A stretch of 6,900 nucleotides of DNA, taken from positions 1 through 6,900 of the forward strand of contig JAIFNM010000327.1 of assembly GCA_020047725.1 (NCBI GenBank). The letters are read 5' to 3'. Positions 5,117 to 6,900 of the stretch are shown here, one piece after another. The stretch's first letter is position 1. Each line of letters starts with the position of its first letter. The notes under the pieces were generated by a model. The model was not told the origin of the DNA, did not search any database, and saw only the letters and a list, made by a program, of their open reading frames with translations. Both the position numbers and the translations under genes were made by a program. Source of the stretch: Betaproteobacteria bacterium. GTDB lineage: Bacteria > Pseudomonadota > Gammaproteobacteria > Burkholderiales > Rhodocyclaceae.

Positions 5117-5777
5117 TGTACTAGTCGTTGAGGACGAACCAACCATTGCCGCGCAACTGGCCGACGCGCTGGGTGCGGCCGGCTATGCCGTCGATGTAGT
5201 GGGGAACGGCGTCGATGCCCACTTCCAGGGTGATGACGAGAGCCAGCCTTTTGACGCCGTGGTTCTCGATCTCGGGTTGCCGCAGATGGATGGCCTCACC
5301 GTGCTGAAGAAATGGCGCGCTGCCGGACGGACGATGCCGGTGCTGATCCTGACAGCCCGCGACAACTGGCACGAGAAAGTCGCCGGAATCGATGCCGGTG
5401 CTGACGATTACCTGACCAAGCCCTTCCACATGGAGGAGCTTTTGGCGCGCCTGCGGGCGCTGATCCGGCGCGCGGGCGGCCACGCCAGCGCCGAGCTGGT
5501 CTGCGGCGAGGTCGTGCTCGATACCCGGCACAGCCGCGTCACTGTGGCCGGGCTGGCGCTGACGCTGACCAGCCACGAATACCGCGTGCTCGATTACCTG
5601 ATGCACCATCCGGGCAAGGTCGTTTCGCGCAGCGACCTGATCGATCACATCTACGCGCAGGATTTCGACCGCGACTCGAATACCGTCGAAGTGTTCATCG
5701 CTCGCCTGCGCAAAAAGCTGCCTGACGGCGTGATCGAGACGGTACGCGGCCTGGGTTACCGACTCGTCTCTCCGTGA
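5112..5777 (+). CDS. PhoP-like OmpR-family response regulator
   Basis: 221-residue cytoplasmic DNA-binding regulator. Receiver domain: acidic pair E7/D8, phospho-acceptor D53 in VVLDLGLPQMDGL, T81 and K103. The stretch TARDNWHEKV...ADDYLTKPFHMEELLARL is strikingly like enterobacterial PhoP. The winged-helix domain spans about 125-219, with LTLTSHEYRVLDYLM, NTVEVFIARLRKKL and the wing ETVRGLGYRL. The start ATG 5112 follows family alignment (MRVLVVEDE). Its ribosome site is poor: the GGGAG at 5084-5088 is well placed for the decoy ATG 5099 created by a 13-bp duplication, not for 5112. The stop overlaps the kinase ATG as TGATG, so these two are coupled. It probably autoregulates its operon through the phased half-sites at 4554-4592. 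QseB or PmrA-like would be the alternative labels; PhoP-like fits best with the kinase type. Confidence 0.93.
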   Translation: MRVLVVEDEPTIAAQLADALGAAGYAVDVVGNGVDAHFQGDDESQPFDAVVLDLGLPQMDGLTVLKKWRAAGRTMPVLILTARDNWHEKVAGIDAGADDYLTKPFHMEELLARLRALIRRAGGHASAELVCGEVVLDTRHSRVTVAGLALTLTSHEYRVLDYLMHHPGKVVSRSDLIDHIYAQDFDRDSNTVEVFIARLRKKLPDGVIETVRGLGYRLVSP

Positions 5778-6900
5778 TGGGCGTTGAGGTAAAGCAACCG
5801 ACAACGGCGCTGCGCGGTTCACTGCGCCTGCGCCTGCTGCTCGGTACGCTGGCCTGGATTGCGGTCACCATCCTTGTCGCCGGCTGGGCACTGGGTGGCT
5901 TGTTCAGGCAACACGTGGCCTTACAGTTTCACACTGAACTCAACACCCATCTGGATCAGCTCGCCGCGCATCTGGTGGTCGATCAAACGGGGCAATTGTC
6001 GCTGACGGCGGCGCAGAGCGACCCGCGTTTCAGCAAACCCTATTCCGGTCTTTACTGGCAGATCGACCGTATCGACACGGCGCCGGGTAACGCGCTTGGC
6101 CTGTTGCGTTCGCGCTCGCTGTGGGACGACGTGCTCAGGGTGCCGGCCGATACGCCGTCTGACGGCGAGATTCATCAGCACCGTATTGCAGGTCCCGACA
6201 AGACAATGCTGGGCGTGGTCGAGCGGGTCGTCACGCTTGAGGACCCGCCGGCCGAGAACGGCAAGGTATTCCGGCTGGTTGTCGCTGCTGACGAAGGCCA
6301 GATGCTTGAACCAGTCGAACGCTTCAACGGCATGCTGTGGCTGGCGCTGAGTTTGCTTGGTGGCGGACTGGCACTGGCGGCCGTCATTCAGGTGCTGATT
6401 GCCATGGCGCCGCTCAGGCGTCTGCATGGCGCGTTGGCGGCCGTGCGCAGTGGAGGAACGCAGCGACTCGAAGGCCATTTTCCGGGTGAAGTGCAGCCGC
6501 TGGTCGAGGAGTTCAATACTGTGCTGGCGCAGAACGCCGAGGTGGTCGAGCGCGCGCGAACGCAGGCGGGCAATCTGGCGCATGCACTGAAAACGCCGCT
6601 GAGCGTCATCGCCAACGCGGCAAACGAAAAGAGCGGCGAACTGGCACGGCTGGTTTCCGGGCAGGTCGATATGGCGCGCAAGCAAATCGACTACCACCTG
6701 AGCCGCTCACGGGCGGCCGCGTCGGTGCGTGTCCCCGGCGCGCGAACGGACGTTTCGCCTATCCTCGACGGGCTGATCCGGGTGATGCGGCGAATCCACA
6801 TCGAGCGCAATCTTGAGCTGCTTGTTCGCCCGCACGGCGTGCCGGTGGTCTTTCGTGGCGAAGAGCAGGACTTGCAGGAAATGCTCGGCAATCTACTCGA
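5777..6900 (+). CDS. PhoQ-like sensor histidine kinase, 3' end cut by window edge
   Basis: 374 codons are visible of an inner-membrane kinase that should phosphorylate the regulator encoded immediately upstream (ATG shares the A of the TGA stop). First membrane segment about 19-43, periplasmic sensor region about 44-184, second membrane segment about 187-208, then a HAMP-like linker (PLRRLHGALAAVRSG, from 212). The H-box is GNLAHALKTPLSVIANAA with phospho-acceptor H269; the H-x-LKTPL form is that of PhoQ-type kinases rather than QseC (HELRSPL) or PmrB (HQLRTPL). The sequence stops in the beginning of the N-box (EEQDLQEMLGNLL, 362-374); the ATP-binding domain lies beyond the window. The periplasmic part shows no recognised ligand motif and no marked acidic cluster like that of enterobacterial PhoQ, so divalent cation sensing should not be assumed. 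Confidence 0.92.
   Translation, partial: MGVEVKQPTTALRGSLRLRLLLGTLAWIAVTILVAGWALGGLFRQHVALQFHTELNTHLDQLAAHLVVDQTGQLSLTAAQSDPRFSKPYSGLYWQIDRIDTAPGNALGLLRSRSLWDDVLRVPADTPSDGEIHQHRIAGPDKTMLGVVERVVTLEDPPAENGKVFRLVVAADEGQMLEPVERFNGMLWLALSLLGGGLALAAVIQVLIAMAPLRRLHGALAAVRSGGTQRLEGHFPGEVQPLVEEFNTVLAQNAEVVERARTQAGNLAHALKTPLSVIANAANEKSGELARLVSGQVDMARKQIDYHLSRSRAAASVRVPGARTDVSPILDGLIRVMRRIHIERNLELLVRPHGVPVVFRGEEQDLQEMLGNLL

Noticed and set aside
5121..5822. 233-codon minus-strand ORF
   Set aside because: Antisense shadow of the PhoP-like regulator; composition is typical of high-GC antisense frames and no domain is recognisable.
5921..6697. 258-codon minus-strand ORF
   Set aside because: Antisense to the kinase, whose frame contains membrane segments and an H-box.
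1..6900. tRNA, rRNA, CRISPR array, insertion sequence or attachment site
   Set aside because: No cloverleaf, spacer-repeat pattern, transposase or terminal inverted repeats were found in reading both strands.

Overview
The window looks like a chromosomal segment of a GC-rich Gram-negative bacterium, most likely a betaproteobacterium (Rhodocyclales-like is my best guess). The grounds are a TctC-type tricarboxylate-binding protein with a TctD/TctE regulatory pair, an SHP-type cytochrome c, periplasmic signal peptides and an even high-GC codon use. No mobile element, RNA gene or CRISPR array is visible. Seven convincing protein genes and one doubtful small ORF fill almost all of the sequence; the genes at both ends are cut by the window edges.

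Left half (1-4112): a tripartite tricarboxylate transport (TTT) locus. On the minus strand lie a Fe3+-type (COG1840-like) periplasmic solute-binding protein (785-1891) and, 167 bp downstream, the 5' part of tctC (617 to beyond the left edge). tctB and tctA would be expected further left. Divergently on the plus strand lie tctD (2000-2680, OmpR-family response regulator) and tctE (2670-4112, sensor kinase), overlapping by 11 bp. The logic is a substrate-sensing kinase and regulator controlling uptake of a carboxylate, possibly with the extra binding protein presenting a ligand to the kinase.

Right half (4089-6900): a second sensory locus. On the minus strand a SHP/DUF1924 monohaem cytochrome c (4089-4505, TTG start) converges on tctE and overlaps its end by 24 bp. 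Across a 249-bp divergent region lie, on the plus strand, a small secreted PepSY protein (4755-5093), a PhoP-like response regulator (5112-5777) and a PhoQ-like sensor kinase (5777 to beyond the right edge). The divergent region holds the best regulatory signal of the window: four half-sites spaced exactly 11 bp apart at 4554-4592, the last two being perfect TGTTAAT repeats that resemble a PhoP box, just upstream of a TATAAA -10 element. The downstream part of this region has an 11-bp direct repeat flanking a small hairpin and a 37-codon ORF whose stop overlaps the pepSY start as ATGA.

The most interesting idea is that SHP, PepSY and the PhoPQ-like pair form one envelope/redox-sensing unit with a shared operator. 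This is inference from layout and motif, not established. A 13-bp perfect tandem duplication at the start of the response regulator gene creates a decoy ATG and is a second unusual detail.
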